In this document: positions 25,031 to 38,000 of the stretch, piece after piece | Position numbering within the stretch: the first letter of the stretch is position 1 | How the letters are laid out: every line of letters begins with the position of its first letter | DNA from: Rhizopus arrhizus | Taxonomy: Eukaryota > Mucoromycota > Mucoromycetes > Mucorales > Rhizopodaceae | Direction: 5' to 3' | Assembly (NCBI GenBank): GCA_024220505.1 | Contig: JAKZZE010000025.1 | Coordinates: 248,001-312,000, forward strand | Length of the DNA stretch: 64,000 nt | Program-made: the position numbers and the translations under genes | Notes under the pieces: generated by a model | Seen by the model: the letters and a program-made list of their open reading frames with translations, nothing else | Database searches by the model: none | Told to the model about the DNA's origin: nothing

Positions 25031-27220
25031 TTAACGGAAACGAAGATAAAAGTTCACCACTAAGGCACCCACCAAGAGGACACAAAGAACAGCAGGACCC
25101 CAAAGATCATCATAACGGCCCACGATACGGCGATTAATCATCCTATATAAATTGTAAGTATATACATTAAGAACATTTGATGTTATTATTTACCATGCAC
25201 GTCTCTCAAATTGATATAATGCATAAATTGCAATACCAGCAGAGATACCAATAAACAAAGCACCTGCAATTCGAGATACTTGATCACCAAAATTAAGTAA
25301 ATTTAAAGCAACCGAAAGAAGCAGTGCACAAAATTGAAGCCAAGCAATAAACGTACGTTCATTTGAAAAGAACACTTTGGGTTCCACTTTGACTTTCTTG
25401 ACAGGAATCACAGCATTTGGATCATTGGGATCTTTGATGTACATACCTGAGCTTTCAAATAATCTTTTATCACTCATGTCCAGACGAATATCACCATTTG
25501 AAAACACAATGGCCTCACCCAGAGGACCTTCCCCTTCTTTCCTTGCCGCTCGTTTGAGAGGACCATAATTTAAGGGGTCATCACCCTTATGAACCAGGGT
25601 GGATTGCATACGGTGAGGTCTATTATCCCAATCGTTGATTGATTTACTACGATCCAAGAGAGCCTTTTTGTTACCAGCGTCATCCTCTTTTACGATATTC
25701 ATACGTAAATGTTCAGCCTCCATCGCGCGACGGTACTGACCATCCACCAAGGGTTTGAATGACTTGGAACGACTAAGACCAAAATCAGTTGCACGGGGCT
25801 TACGGATATCAATTTCCATTTCAGATAGCCACCAGGGAAGCAAGGGCAAGCGATCACGGAAAAGGTAGGAGGCACCGTGAAGGTATTTGGAGAAACGAGG
25901 GACTTCATGCACCAGATGTGATTGCAGCAATTTCGTAAGCCATTCGGGAGAGCCCTTGGCTTCCATGACAGCATAAGGGAATCGCAAGACCTCAGACTCG
26001 TGTAGATAGCTAAAAGGATAATCTATGCCTACGTCAGGTCGGCGCCATTCTTGAGGACCGCGACGTCTGGCACGCAGAAAGTTGTCTTCACGAATAAAAG
26101 CCACATCACTGTCGATCTTCACACAGACCTCGCTGTCCTCTGGTAGTTGAAAGGTGGTTCGGTGGTAAAAGACACGGCAGACAGGTTCTAGTTGTTTGCT
26201 GCGAACAGAGGTCTGAATGCCGTTTGCTACAAAATGCGCTTGATCGACCAGTTTGGGATCAGCACCCTTTGATCTCAATCGATTGCTGTATTCCTGAGCG
26301 CTTAAATGACCAGAGAGGAATCGTTGGACATCATCCGTAGCCAACTCAATCCGATCCTTGACAGAGGCACCATCCAACCAGTGAGCACGGTGTGTGCTTC
26401 GTTCGGCAAAGACGGTGGGACTGGTAGGAGCACCATTCCATCTGAATCGAATGGCTTCAGCATCATCATCACGCTGCAGGATACTAGTATAAAGTCCAAA
26501 TTCTTGATTGTCCAAATAGACGTTTGACACAGCCGCATCCGAAGGTTCGTAGCGTTTATCGGGGTTTTGAATATACACTGGCAAGTGTAGCATAATGATC
26601 GATTTGATCTCGGTGATATTGTCGGGGTGAATCCAATACTTGGCCGTATCATCTACCGGTTGCACATCCAGTCGATTGATTTGGGTGCTATTGCGTGGTC
26701 TTCCGCGTTGTTTGCAGAGGTCGTGAAGAGCGGAAATGAAGACAAGAGCGACATCAAACCGCTGTTTATCTAAGGGTTTACTTCTCAACCGAGGAATAAA
26801 GACTTGTTGAAGGTCTAATCCGGTATATTTGTCATGCTTTTTAATAATCTTTTGAAATCCAATATAATTTAATCGAGTGAATTTAGCCAAATCGTTTACA
26901 TCAAACAGAACCTCGGTTAATGCGTCTTCCATAATCGTCCAATTTTGGTCAGAAGACCACGTGGGATTATTTATAAATGTCTGGATTGTCCTCTCACAAT
27001 AACTGATTCTTGCTTCTACTTCACTTAATTTGGCAGTAACAAAATCGTATACTTTGTCTAATTCGTTTTCTAATTTTTTAATAAACGCTTGTTCATCTTC
27101 TTGGTTCCACCCGTGGTCGAGCTGTCTGGATTTTAAGTCATTTTTAAGAACATCATAGGATATATAAGATAACTTCCATGGTGGAAATATTTCTTGTTGT
27201 AAATGCTGAGCAAATTTCAT
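25031..27220 (-). CDS. VTC complex subunit, VTC2/3-like (SPX-VTC-3TM), 712 aa
   Basis: Subunit of the vacuolar transporter chaperone complex, which makes and translocates polyphosphate. Exons 27220-25194 and 25142-25031. An SPX domain (1-150) has YISYDVLKNDLK and FQKIIKKHDK, the lysines that bind inositol pyrophosphate. The tunnel-shaped VTC domain (about 200-500) has IRFRWNG and FPYAVMEAKG. Three C-terminal membrane spans end in YDDLWGPAVLCVLLVGALVV. In the position of the catalytic Lys of Vtc4 (ERKTH) it has ERSTH, which argues for a non-polymerase Vtc2/3 role. The start at 27220 (MKFAQHL) is chosen because it aligns with SPX starts; the frame runs 50 codons further upstream through a T-rich leader that looks like a membrane helix but is not. 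The last exon completes the third span. Confidence 0.9.
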
Positions 27221-27737
27221 TCTAAAGTCTCTTGGAAAAAAAAAAAAGGAGGAAAGAAAAAAAAGGAAAATAAGGAAAAAAGTAAAAATATAAATTTTTT
27301 TTTTTCTACGCTTAAAAATTTCAAACAAAAATATAAAAGTATAAAAATAGTAAAGATTATTCATTGTCATTTTAACAAGTCCGCATTACTACACAACCAA
27401 TGATGATGGTAATATTTTCATAAAAAGGAAACCTCATTATTCATTTTATTCATCTTCTACAAGGGAATAGTTTATAAAAAAAAGAGAGAGAGAGAGAAAG
27501 AGGGCAAAGAGAAGGGGAGAAGATAAAAAGAGGGGGGGGGGATATACGCAAGGCTTCCTTATTTTCTTTTTTGCCGAGACATTCTTTTTTTATAAAAAAA
27601 AAAGTTTGTCAAACATGTTTCATCATCACTGTGCACTCTGTGTGTTATTCACACCCAAGTAATTGTTATTCTGTGGTGGTGAGTTAAATCTCAGTGCAAA
27701 ATTAAGCTACAAGAAAACAAGCGTTAGTACACACACA
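27221..27737. other. Spacer between the two VTC genes
   Basis: Promoter side of the first VTC gene and 3' side of the second. Holds A/T homopolymers, a (GA)n block (27482-27505) and a run of nine or so Gs (about 27532-27541). No gene. Confidence 0.6.
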
Positions 27738-29858
27738 TCATCCCTCTTCCCCTTTCATCTTTACCACAAGGGCACCAATCAACAACACACATAAGAATAT
27801 AGGACCAAACACGTCATCAAATCTTAGATGAGGCTTATTTGTAATTCTATAAGCTCTCCAACGATAAAATGTAAAGGAATAGAATGCAAAGGCAAACGCA
27901 ATACCAAAAAAGAGACCACCCACAATACGATTGATACGATCACCAAAGTTAAGTAAAGTCAAGGCCGCGCTTAAAAGAGTGGCAGAAAAATGCAGCCAGT
28001 GAATAAATGTACGTTCGTTTGCAAAAAAAATCTTTGGCTCTACTGTCGCCCCACCCTCTTTGTCCTTCTTTTTCTTTTTCTTTGGTTGTTCTTCTTCTTC
28101 TGCTTCATTTTTAACTGCAGGCTCTTTTTTACCTTCTTCTACTACAACAACATCCTCTTTAAATAGCTTATCTCTCTCATCCCTATCTGTTTGCATATAG
28201 GAAGAACGAGGAGTACGTTTACCGCTAATCAAAAAGTCTGTTGATTCTGAGTCCAAAAAGATGGCTGTATGCCTTCCTTCAGATGCAGATGTGATTCGGC
28301 CACGGTCTACATAGGAAGAATCTGCGTGAGAGAGAGTGTCTGTTTGCGACCAGATGGGATCATCAAACGGATTACTAACCCGTTGAGGCGCACGTCTAAG
28401 AATCGAGCTACGTTCCAATTGAGATTCCAAATAGCCCATACGGTATTTACCATCAATGAGAGGCTTCAGACTTTTGGATCTTGAAAGGCCACTAAAATTA
28501 CCTGTCGGTTGTTTTGCATTTCTAATATCCAATTCGAGTTGCTCCAACCACCAGGGAACAAGAGGCAAGCGTGAATTCCAAAAGAAGGCAACGCCCTGGA
28601 GGTACTTTGAGAACCGCGGGACCTCGTAGACTAATCGAGAATCAATCAGCCGGTTGAGCCATTCAGGAGGAGGTGTTTGCACACTAGTCTCCAGAACAGC
28701 ATAGGGAAATGAATAGACCTCTTGTGAATCAAAGGGATAATCACAGTTACGACGCCAAGCATCCTTTGGTCGGCCCTCGGTCTCTCTTAAATAGGTCAGG
28801 TCCGTATCGAGTGATAACTCGAGACGATTGTCACCAGGAATTTGAAATACAGTACGATGATAAAAGACACGCATCACTGGCTCAAGCTCCTTTTCATGTA
28901 TTGATTGTTGAATGCTCAAGGCAAGCGCATAATTATTCTCGACAGTCTCTTTGGGTGTCTGGCGTTGTCTCAACTCTTCGGCATAGTGATCAGCCGTATA
29001 TCGACCAGAAAGAAAGTCGTTCACTTGATCCACATCCAAATGAAGCTTGTCATTCGTAGATTTTCCATTGGTCCAAAGTGCATGGTGAGTTTTGCGTTCG
29101 ATAATGATTTCACGAGATTCAGTTGTACCATACCAACGACATCGAATGGCCTCTGCTCCTTCATCCCGCTGAAGACGGCCTTGATAGAGATCAAAGTGAG
29201 GATTATCAAAGTATACATTAGAAACTGCACTGTCTGAAGGTTCTATTTGTTTTTCGGGGCTGGACACAATCATGGGCAAGTGAAACAGTAAGATTGCTTT
29301 AAGTTCTGTAATGTTATCAGGGTGAACCCAATATTTGGCTTTCTCCACTGTTTCATCTCCTGGACTAGGATATTCAGCTCGTGTCTTTCCACGCAATCGA
29401 CAAAGGTCATGTAAAGTCGATATCTTGACCAGAGCAACATCAAAACGTTGTTTATCGAATGATTTGGATCGAAGCCAATGCATCAATTGACTATTGTTAT
29501 CAAATAAAGCATCATGAATAAGTCGCTGAAGTGCCAAGAAATTGGTGCGAGTATATTTAGAAAGATCGTTCAGGTCCAATAATACCTCGGTAAGAGTATC
29601 ATCCGTTGTTTCATAAACTGAGGATGTTGCTGTCTGACTAGATAACATTCGTTCACAGTAGGCTATCCTAGACTCTATCTCACGTTGCTTTTTGTTGATG
29701 AAAAGCTCAACTTTGTCTGCCTCTGAACGTATGATGGATTCGAATTCTTGTTGAGTCCATCGTTTTTGGTTTAGATTGAACTGTATTTCTTCGTAATTTA
29801 CATATTCACTTCGCCACGGCTCATAAATGTTTTCTTTAAACTCTTGTTCAAAATTCAT
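27738..29858 (-). CDS. VTC complex subunit, VTC2/3-like paralogue with altered SPX site, 706 aa
   Basis: Single-exon tandem paralogue of the neighbouring VTC gene on the same strand. SPX domain (1-150), VTC domain with AIRCRWYG and IIERKTHHALW, then an acidic stretch followed by a lysine run (about 585-610), and three membrane spans ending FGPIFLCVLLIGALVV. It keeps the ERKTH lysine that its neighbour has lost. It lacks the SPX ligand lysines, however: YVNYEEIQFNL replaces the K-containing first helix, and LQRLIHDALFDN replaces KIIKKHDK. Like its neighbour, it has Arg (PRFSKYL) where Vtc4 has a Lys. The C-terminal spans match Vtc2/3 wording rather than Vtc4. Which subunit it replaces is uncertain; family membership is not. 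Confidence 0.9.
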   Translation of the reverse strand: MNFEQEFKENIYEPWRSEYVNYEEIQFNLNQKRWTQQEFESIIRSEADKVELFINKKQREIESRIAYCERMLSSQTATSSVYETTDDTLTEVLLDLNDLSKYTRTNFLALQRLIHDALFDNNSQLMHWLRSKSFDKQRFDVALVKISTLHDLCRLRGKTRAEYPSPGDETVEKAKYWVHPDNITELKAILLFHLPMIVSSPEKQIEPSDSAVSNVYFDNPHFDLYQGRLQRDEGAEAIRCRWYGTTESREIIIERKTHHALWTNGKSTNDKLHLDVDQVNDFLSGRYTADHYAEELRQRQTPKETVENNYALALSIQQSIHEKELEPVMRVFYHRTVFQIPGDNRLELSLDTDLTYLRETEGRPKDAWRRNCDYPFDSQEVYSFPYAVLETSVQTPPPEWLNRLIDSRLVYEVPRFSKYLQGVAFFWNSRLPLVPWWLEQLELDIRNAKQPTGNFSGLSRSKSLKPLIDGKYRMGYLESQLERSSILRRAPQRVSNPFDDPIWSQTDTLSHADSSYVDRGRITSASEGRHTAIFLDSESTDFLISGKRTPRSSYMQTDRDERDKLFKEDVVVVEEGKKEPAVKNEAEEEEQPKKKKKKDKEGGATVEPKIFFANERTFIHWLHFSATLLSAALTLLNFGDRINRIVGGLFFGIAFAFAFYSFTFYRWRAYRITNKPHLRFDDVFGPIFLCVLLIGALVVKMKGEEG

Positions 29859-30395
29859 TGTCAGAGAGGTAATTTATTTTGAGAAAAGAAAGAAAGAAAA
29901 AGGAAAATTAAGTGTACCTAAAAATAAGTTCAGTTCATTAGCTCCGATCAGTGTATTGTCATACACAATAGCATAATGCATGTGGCTTATACCATCTTTT
30001 ATTCTGCCCCTACAAGTCTACCCATTTGAAGAAGACTAACATTTGACATCTAAAGAACTAAAAGAGATAAAACAATGTGAAAAGGATGAACCACTAGAGA
30101 ACGAAAAATGAAATATATTAAAAACAGTCTTTGTCCATGTGAAGGGTTAGTGGCTTATCGGTTCGGCTTGAAGCCTACGTCACAAACTACAAAAAGTAAC
30201 AGTGAAGAGTAAAGAGAAAATGGATTTTTTAAGGATATTTCTTTCTTTTCTTTTCTTTCGTAAACTGTTCTTTTTAGGGCTTCTTACGTGAGTACCATCA
30301 TTTTTGTTTTCGGAACAGAGGCATTTTTTAAGGAGGGGAAAAAGAAAAATGTAACTGATTTTTTTTTTTTTCTTTCCTTTGTTTATATTTAGGTT
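29859..30395. promoter_or_regulatory. Divergent upstream region of VTC and transportin genes
   Basis: Separates the starts of two divergent genes. There is a T-rich tract and an intron-acceptor-like TTTATATTTAG directly before the transportin ATG, so part of it may be a 5'-UTR intron. No tRNA or ORF is supported. Confidence 0.5.
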
Positions 30396-33300
30396 ATGAG
30401 TACCTGGCAGCCTCAACCCCAAGGTCTTTCTGACCTCTTACAGCTTTTACGTGAAGCTATTAGCCCAACCGACAGCCAAAATGTTCAACAAGTAAAAAGC
30501 GCATTTTATTTTTCTCATCTTGTAAAGACTAAAACAAAAAATACGAGTAGAAATTAGAATATTTTAACAAAGTGCCTGATTATAATAACTATTTGGTTTA
30601 CATTTTAACCCAAATGCCTCAAGAGGATCAATACATTCGTTCTGTAGCCGGTTTGACACTCAAAAACAACATTCGCTCTTACTACCCTACAATTCCTCCT
30701 CAAGTACTTGAATTTGTCAAAGAGTGCTGTCTTCAACACATTGGCGATAGTGAAGTGGGTAAGGCTATCAGTTTAGTCATTGCAGCTATTGTCCAACGAG
30801 GACAAATCCAAAACTGGCCCCAGGCTATTCAAGTTTTATTAGAGAAATTGGATGATCCTAGCCCAGTAGTTGTTGAGGTAACCTAATCCTTTTTTTTGGG
30901 GGGGGAAAAGAGATAAAAGTGTGCTTCTGTCTTTGGTTACTAAACTCACACTTTTGACCATAGAATGCATTTAGTACTTTTCAAAAAATTTGTGAAGATT
31001 CCGCTCGTGATCTTGATACAGTGATAGGCGGTGTTCAACCTTTAGAATTCATGATCCCCAAATTCATTGCTTTCTTTGATCACCCAAATCATAAAATCCG
31101 TTTAAGCGCCATCTCTTCCACTTCACAATTCATCACCTTACGTTCTCCACCACTGATGAATCGGGTCAATGAATTCTTGGTGGCGCTCTTCAAACGTGCC
31201 ACTGACGATAATGTGGATGTGCGTAAGGCGGTCTGTCAAAGTTTGGTCGCTTTGCTCGAGATGTGTCCTGATGTTTTGTTACCTCATATGCCTGATTTGG
31301 TCGAATACATGCTCTTCTGTACTCAATCGGATGATGCTGACTTGGCCCTCGAGGCATGTGAATTTTGGTTAGTCTTTGCTGAACAAGATGAATTACGTGA
31401 GCAACTCCATCCTTATCTTCAAAAGGTGGTCCCTGTTTTGCTCAAGGGCATGGTTTATTCTGAAATGGATCTTTTGACCTTGGGAGGTGATGAAGATGAT
31501 GCTCATATTGCTGATAGTGAACAAGATGTCAAGCCTCGTTTCCACAAGGCTAATGTAGTCGAACACAGTGATCAGGATGAAAAAAAGGCTGGTATGCCTA
31601 ACGATGAAGAAGAAGGTGACGATGATGACGAGGACGATGATGAATTTGATGAATTTGAAGATGATGAGTTTTACGGTGAGTGGAATTTGAGAAAGTGTAG
31701 TGCTGCTACATTGGATGTTTTGTGTACCTCTTTCAAGGCAGAGGTTGTTCACATCTTGATTCCTCTTCTCAAGGGTGAATTGGAAAGTGCAGATTGGCTC
31801 CACAGAGAGTGCGGTATCTTGGCTCTTGGTGCTGCTGCTGAAGGCGGTATCGCTGAAATCGCTCCTCATCTTCATGAATTGGTTCCTTACTTATTAAACA
31901 ACTTGAATGATCCTAAGGTTAAATTTTATTTCTATTACATAGACAAGAAAAGAAATTTCTCATGCATTCATTGTTTTTATGTAGCCTCTTGTTAGATCCA
32001 TCACATGTTGGACTCTTGGTAGATTTGCATCATGGATTGTTAGTACCAGTCAACAAAGCCCTGAGGCTCGTCAACGCTTCCTTGAACCACTCATTCAGCT
32101 TTTGCTGCAACGCGTTTTGGATAATAATAAGCGAGTTCAAGAAGCTGCTTGTTCATCTCTTTCTTTATTGGAAGAAGAAGCCACAATGGAATTAGTCCCT
32201 TATCTTTTACCTATCTTGACTACTCTTTCTGCCGCCTTTGAAAAATATCAGCACAGAAACTTATTGCTTCTTTACGATACCGTTGGCACTTTAGCGGATG
32301 TTGTGGGTGAAACTTTAAATAATCAGCAATTCATTGATTTGATCATGCCTCCTCTGATTAGAAAATGGCAAGCCATTTCCGATGATAACACGGATTTATT
32401 CCCCTTATTAGAGGTTTGTTATATTTGAATTAGAAGAAAAAAAAAATTAGAATCTCACTCTTTATTTTAGTGTCTTTCATCCATCACCACTGCCTTAGGC
32501 AAAGGATTCAAACCTTTTGCTGAACCAGTTTATAGACGTTGTGTTATGCTTGTTTTGAAAACCTTAGAAGAATGTCAAGCATTTGCTATGGATCCTTCTT
32601 TAGACGAACCTGATAAAGACTTTATGATTGTTGCATTAGATTTACTTTCAGGTATTGTGCAAGCTTTGAATGTAGATGCAGAGCCATTGGTTGCAAGTAC
32701 AAACCCTCCTGTTGTTCAATTCTTGTCTATTTGTATTCAGGTACATACAATACAGTGTATTTGTAAAGCAAGTCAAAAAAAGAAAAAAATTAAACGCACA
32801 TTTAATTAGGATGAAGTTGCTGAGGTCCGTCAATCTGCTTATGCCTTATTAGGTGATCTTGCTATCTCATGCTTTGAACACATTCGTGCTGTTGTACCTC
32901 AATTTATGCCACACATTCTTCAGCAGATTGATCCTCAAGCAGAGCACTTGTCTGTTTGTAATAATGCTACTTGGGCAGCTGGTGAGATTGCACTTAAATG
33001 GGGTAAAAGGAAACAAAGCTCTTGTACAAAAAGCAGATAGGCTAACTTTTTAATGATCAAGGTGCTGAAATTAGAGATTATGTCGAATCTTTATTACAAC
33101 GCTTATTACCTTTGATTGTCAATCCTCAACTTCAACGTACACTTTTGGAAAATGTAGCCATCACCACCGGTCGCCTTGGTCTTGTTTGTCCAGATTTAGT
33201 TGCACCTCATCTTCAAATGTTTATTAAGCCTTGGTTAAATTCTCTTGCACCTATTCGTCCTAATGAAGAAAAGTCAACAGCATTCAGCGGTTTATGTGAG

Positions 33301-33619
33301 ATGATTAAAGTAAACCCTCAAGGCGCTGTACAGGTAGATAACAATAAAAAAAAGAGTGGAGAAAAGAAAACTCAATCTTGTTGTAGGAATTCCCTTTATT
33401 ATGTCATGCTATTGCTAATTACCAAAATGCCCCAGCAGGTTTACATGAATCTTTTAGAAACGTAAGTTTTTTGTGATAGAAAAGAGGAAAGGGAAACTAA
33501 GGTTCTTTTAGATTTTGATGGGATATAAAAGTTTGTTTGGCGAAGCACAATGGCAACAAGTTCAAGCTTCTATGCCATCAGAATTAATTGCTCCTTTACA
33601 TGAACGTTATGGTATCTAA
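30396..33619 (+). CDS. KAP104: Transportin (importin-beta family, Kap104/TNPO1), 907 aa
   Basis: Nuclear import receptor for PY-NLS cargoes such as hnRNP-type RNA-binding proteins. Exons: 30396-30491, 30551-30877, 30964-31917, 31985-32413, 32471-32740, 32810-33002, 33062-33333, 33387-33461, 33512-33619, all in phase. The N-terminus [19 protein letters not shown], then [19 protein letters not shown], and [17 protein letters not shown] match transportin. [18 protein letters not shown] and [11 protein letters not shown] precede the acidic loop (about 356-378, Asp/Glu-rich), which in TNPO1 couples RanGTP binding to cargo release; [14 protein letters not shown] follows. HEAT repeats fill the protein, and length fits the human protein (about 898). 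The second exon acceptor (GAGTAG|AAATTAG) is chosen because it restores KLEYFNK. Confidence 0.96.
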
Positions 33620-34794
33620 GAAAAAAGCTAATAAATGTATAAAAATTTTGCAGGAAGAAATAAAATTTGTTGATATTGTACAAATACATCTTGTTTTTGT
33701 TTAAAAAAAAAGCCTCACTCTATAGACGAGATATGTGTACCTGTGTAATTAAAAAATGAGCTCTCATGCGTGTGTTGAATCACAAGCGATTGTATTGTAT
33801 ACAAAGATGTACTTAAATTTAGACTACTGTATCCTGAATATAGATTGTTTTATTATTACCGGAAATAATGTACAGTTTACTAGGATTTCTTTTGTACTAT
33901 TTTCACAAGAAACTATCATGCAGTAAGATTAATTAGAAAACTATGATAAAAATAAGTTCATGGCACGATATCTTTTTATAAAATTCACATTAGATTAATG
34001 CTATAGTGATATTCATAAGGGTCCAATAGGTTTGATGGTAACTGTTGTGATGATATAATAAAATCTATTTTTTTTTATTATTATTTATACACACTAAAGT
34101 GCAGGCATTACTTATCAACATTGTCAGTAAAATATGCAATACATGTTTTCATGTAAAAGACAAGATGTTCTTAATGATTGAGCAAATTTACACTTTCAAA
34201 ATGTAGTTCTTGACTTCAATTGCTTGAACGTCCAAAAAAAAATACTCAACACCCAAAATTAATTTTAGCGGGAAGAAAGCTTTTTCCTTATTACTTTACA
34301 ACAATAGATACTTTGGAATAACATATTAAAATAAGGTAATTGGGAAAAATATACAATGTAAAGAGGATTATGATGATTTTGATAAATAAATTAAATGATG
34401 TATCAATTAAGTATTCGTCTTCATATTGATTTTTATGGTGTTCCTTTCTGTTTAGTGTGCTGGCACATTGGGTGAATAATGCGTCCAGATATCATCTTCT
34501 TGATGTATCCTGTGAGGGTAGAAAATAATAGGTAAGTAAAATAATGTCGACCAATTGTGACGTGTGTCTATTCAATTCCCGATGCTGTGAAGCTGATTAT
34601 TTTCCTTTCCCCTTATTTTTTCTACATTTCCTTCAATAACGTCTGCTAGATTTATCCAACCACACCGAAAAGCATACCATTAGAATTTCCATGAAAAGGA
34701 GCATCGTTTGAATGTAAGATAAGCACCAAATTTCAAAAATTTCAAAAATTTCAAAGTGACTCCTTAAAAAATTCCGATCGAGATATTTCATGAA
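33620..34794. other. AT-rich gap between transportin and the LINE
   Basis: Contains the transportin 3' region and, at the right end, a short direct repeat of a TTTCAAAAA unit (about 34731-34755). No gene is seen. Its last bases are the original flank upstream of the tRNA-Gly gene before the LINE arrived. Confidence 0.5.
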
Positions 34795-34809
34795 GCGCGG
34801 ATGGTTAAG
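34795..34809 (+). repeat. Left 15-bp target-site duplication: first 15 nt of tRNA-Gly
   Basis: GCGCGGATGGTTAAG, identical to nucleotides 1-15 of the tRNA gene at 39824. Bases on either side differ (34794 A versus 39823 C; 34810 A versus 39839 T), so the duplication is exactly 15 bp. It is the stranded 5' end of the tRNA gene left beyond the LINE. Confidence 0.92.
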
Positions 34810-35073
34810 ACGAAGATTTTTATTAATATATATTAGGAGTATATTGACAAGCGATAAATATCATGATAGTCATACTCAAGTACAAAAAGAAAAGACAGGA
34901 AACAAAAAACACTCGCAGAGCACACAAGAGCGAAAAAAAAAGGAAAGAGAAAAGGCCAATGGAGACGCTAACTACTGAGCAACTCGTCAACACCATGGTC
35001 TCCTCCGCATCGTGCACTAAAATGGTTTGGCAGTGGGAGGTAGAAGCCAGAGGGTGGATCAGAGCGCTTGTCA

Positions 35074-38000
35074 TTAGGGAGTAGTAGCAGCAGAGGACTT
35101 GTCAATCCAGACTTGACCTGGCAGAGAAGACGAGTTGTACTCGATGTCAGGATGACAGATCTTGTCAAAGTGACAGAGGATCTGACAAAGAGCGGACCAA
35201 AATGGCGGACAACGAGCAGAAGCAGAGACAGGAAGCAAGTTCAAGACATAGTCTATGTGGTGACCCACATAACCAGTCGGCGGTACAGGTAGACAGCACC
35301 AAAGAGCAAAAGGAACCAAGGTACAGACCATGAGGTGAGAACGAGAAGTATCGCCAAGACCACAGGAACAGGGAGCAGGCTTGCCTGGGATCCAACCCAT
35401 GCGCCATCTAACAAGACGAGACCGGTCAGCACGGGAGGCAGGCAAGTACAGGATGGGATCCACCCGGAGAACAGGACGACAAGCGCGAATCAGAACCTGA
35501 GGGGTGGACTGTAAGAAGCTTTGAAATTGATCTTGACGATACCTTCGCAACCAAGAAGCAAGACGAGAAGACGAAAGAGGAGCATCCGAAGGGTAGTCGA
35601 GTACGATTTGCCGCTTACGGAGCTGTGTCAGCAATGACGACGGAACAGAAGAGGATAGCAGAGACAAGAGACAGTTATCAGGAAGGCCATTGAATCGAAG
35701 GCAGAACTTCAGAACCAAGGTATCTGCTCGAAATGTCATTGACGGCAGATTGGTGATATGGCGGAGGACGACAGTCGAGGCAGTTCGGTGACCACCGACA
35801 AGCATTCGTAGACACCGGTCTTGAGCACGGTTGAGCTCTTCACCGTCCTTTCTTGTAAGTCGAGCAATAGCAAGGCCATACTCGAGCTTAGGACGGATGA
35901 AGGCAGCAAAGAGACGAGAAGAGAGAAGCAGAGTAAAGCCTTGACGGTTAAGACCCATAGAGTGAAGTTGAGCCATCGCCGCCAAGGTACTTGAAGAGCG
36001 ATGTTTTATTATGGCAGAGACAGAGATACCTTTACCATCGAAAGGGACACCAAGATAGGTAAACTCTTCAGCAGTAGGAAGGTCTTGACCATATAGAGAC
36101 ATTTGAACATATCGACTTGAACTTGAAGAAGGTGCATTGAGGACGGCACACTTTGGTGGACTCCACTTGTAACCAAGAGTCAGAGAATGGATCTGTGCTA
36201 GGTCCAGCATATGCCGAACTTCGCTAGCAGACCCAACCAGTGCCACATCATCCGCATACAACAGACTGTTGATGGGTGTGGGCGTAGGAGACGAGGAAGA
36301 CAAAGCAGCAGTACCAACCAAAGGACCAAAGGGAAGACCATCAGCGACCAGAGCACCAGGACCAGGAGGACCAGAAGGAGACACCGATAACACCGAGGTT
36401 GTTGTTGCAGAAGCAGCAGAACGAAGCAGAGCTGGCAATGTGTTGACGTAGATAGAGTACAGGTGAGGACTCAAGACAGAGCCCTGAAGGACACCTGTAC
36501 TCGGCACAAACGGATCAGAGACATTATTCTGCAACAACACAGACACCGAGACATCATCAAACATGTTGGCCAACAAGGACACCAAGGACAGAGGAGCAGA
36601 AGAGGCGAGCATCGATTGCCATATGATACGACGATCGACTGTATCATAGGCTGACTTGATGTCCAGGAAAGCGACCACAGGATAATGATTGTGTCGGCGT
36701 CGGTAAGAGTGCATCAGATCATGGAGACAGAGAGCTTGATCCAATGCACTACGCTGGTGACGGAAACCACCTTGAACTACATCGAGCGGAGGAGAGACAT
36801 CTTCAACAGAGGGAGAGAGACACATCTCAAAGAGCTTGCGGACGATGGAGGTCAAGGAGATTGGACGATAGTTCCCTGGCGAGGTAGGATCACCCTTTTT
36901 GTGGATGGGGACCACCTGTGCTTGACGCCAGAGAGAAGGGGTATACGACCACTGGTAGCAGATACTGAAAAGCAAGGAGAGCAGTGGGGTCAGAACAGAC
37001 TTGATGGGGAGGAGCATCTCCGTACGCAAGTGGTCAGGACCAGGAGCCTTACGCAGAGGGAGACGTCGCATCAGTGAACCCACACTGTCAGCAGAGAACG
37101 AAGGCATACCAGGGTCTTGACTATCGAGGTTAAAAGGCACCATACCAGAGACAGAGGGCAGAGGGTCAGGACGCCTTGACGGAAGACCGTCACCAGAGTA
37201 GACCGAGGCAAGGTGTTGACGCATCGCGTTCGCACCTGCAGCAGGGCCGTCAGGATGAGTAAACCCAACCTGTTGACGTCGTCGGTTCCGAATCACCTTC
37301 ACCTTCGACATCGCACGAGCAAGTTCGCCACGGGCCAGAGAGTCACAGAAAGCACGCCAAGAGAGACGTTTGGCAGACTTGAGAGCAGAGCGGAACCGGG
37401 CTTGAGCAACCTGATGTCGATCCCACCACAGGGCCTTGTCGATGCCAATGGCACGACGCCACTTGCGGTAATGGTGTTCACGAACATCGGCGAGTTCTTG
37501 CAAGTGCGCATTCCAGAATGGCTTCCATTGGGAAGGTCGAGAAGAGCGAGAGCCAACCGACTTGTCGAGTGCACTATAGATCGCCTCATTCAGAGTGTCA
37601 TTGAGAGCGTCTATAGGCGGAGCAGCAGAAGGAGGACTTGACTTCAGAGCTTTGAGCTGATCAACCAATGGAGAGACCAAGGACTGGAATGTGGCCACGT
37701 ACAGACTACAGACATCAGGTTCCTTCAACCGAGAGAGGTTCCATAGCCGACGGGCAGAAGAAGAAGAGAGAACGGGCTGCGATGGATAACCATCAGGGAC
37801 TGCATAGTCAAAGGACAAGGACAACAGTTTGTGGTCAGAGCCAAGAGAGAGATCACTGTAGACTTGCATCCGAGGGGACCGAAGGACAGAGGTCGTGTTG
37901 GTCAAGAAGTAGTCGATCATACTTTGCTTGACTTGACCACTACGAAAGGACAAGAAGGTAGGCACCCCAGGAGCGAGAGTCGAGTTCAGAACAGAGAGAC

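Noticed and set aside
27221..27370. 50-residue hydrophobic N-terminal extension of the first VTC protein
   Set aside because: It is the translation of a T-rich upstream leader; the SPX domain begins at 27220 as in the family.
30140..30185. Possible second tRNA (GGTTCGGCTTGAAGCC)
   Set aside because: The T-loop-like string lacks a matching acceptor and anticodon stem.
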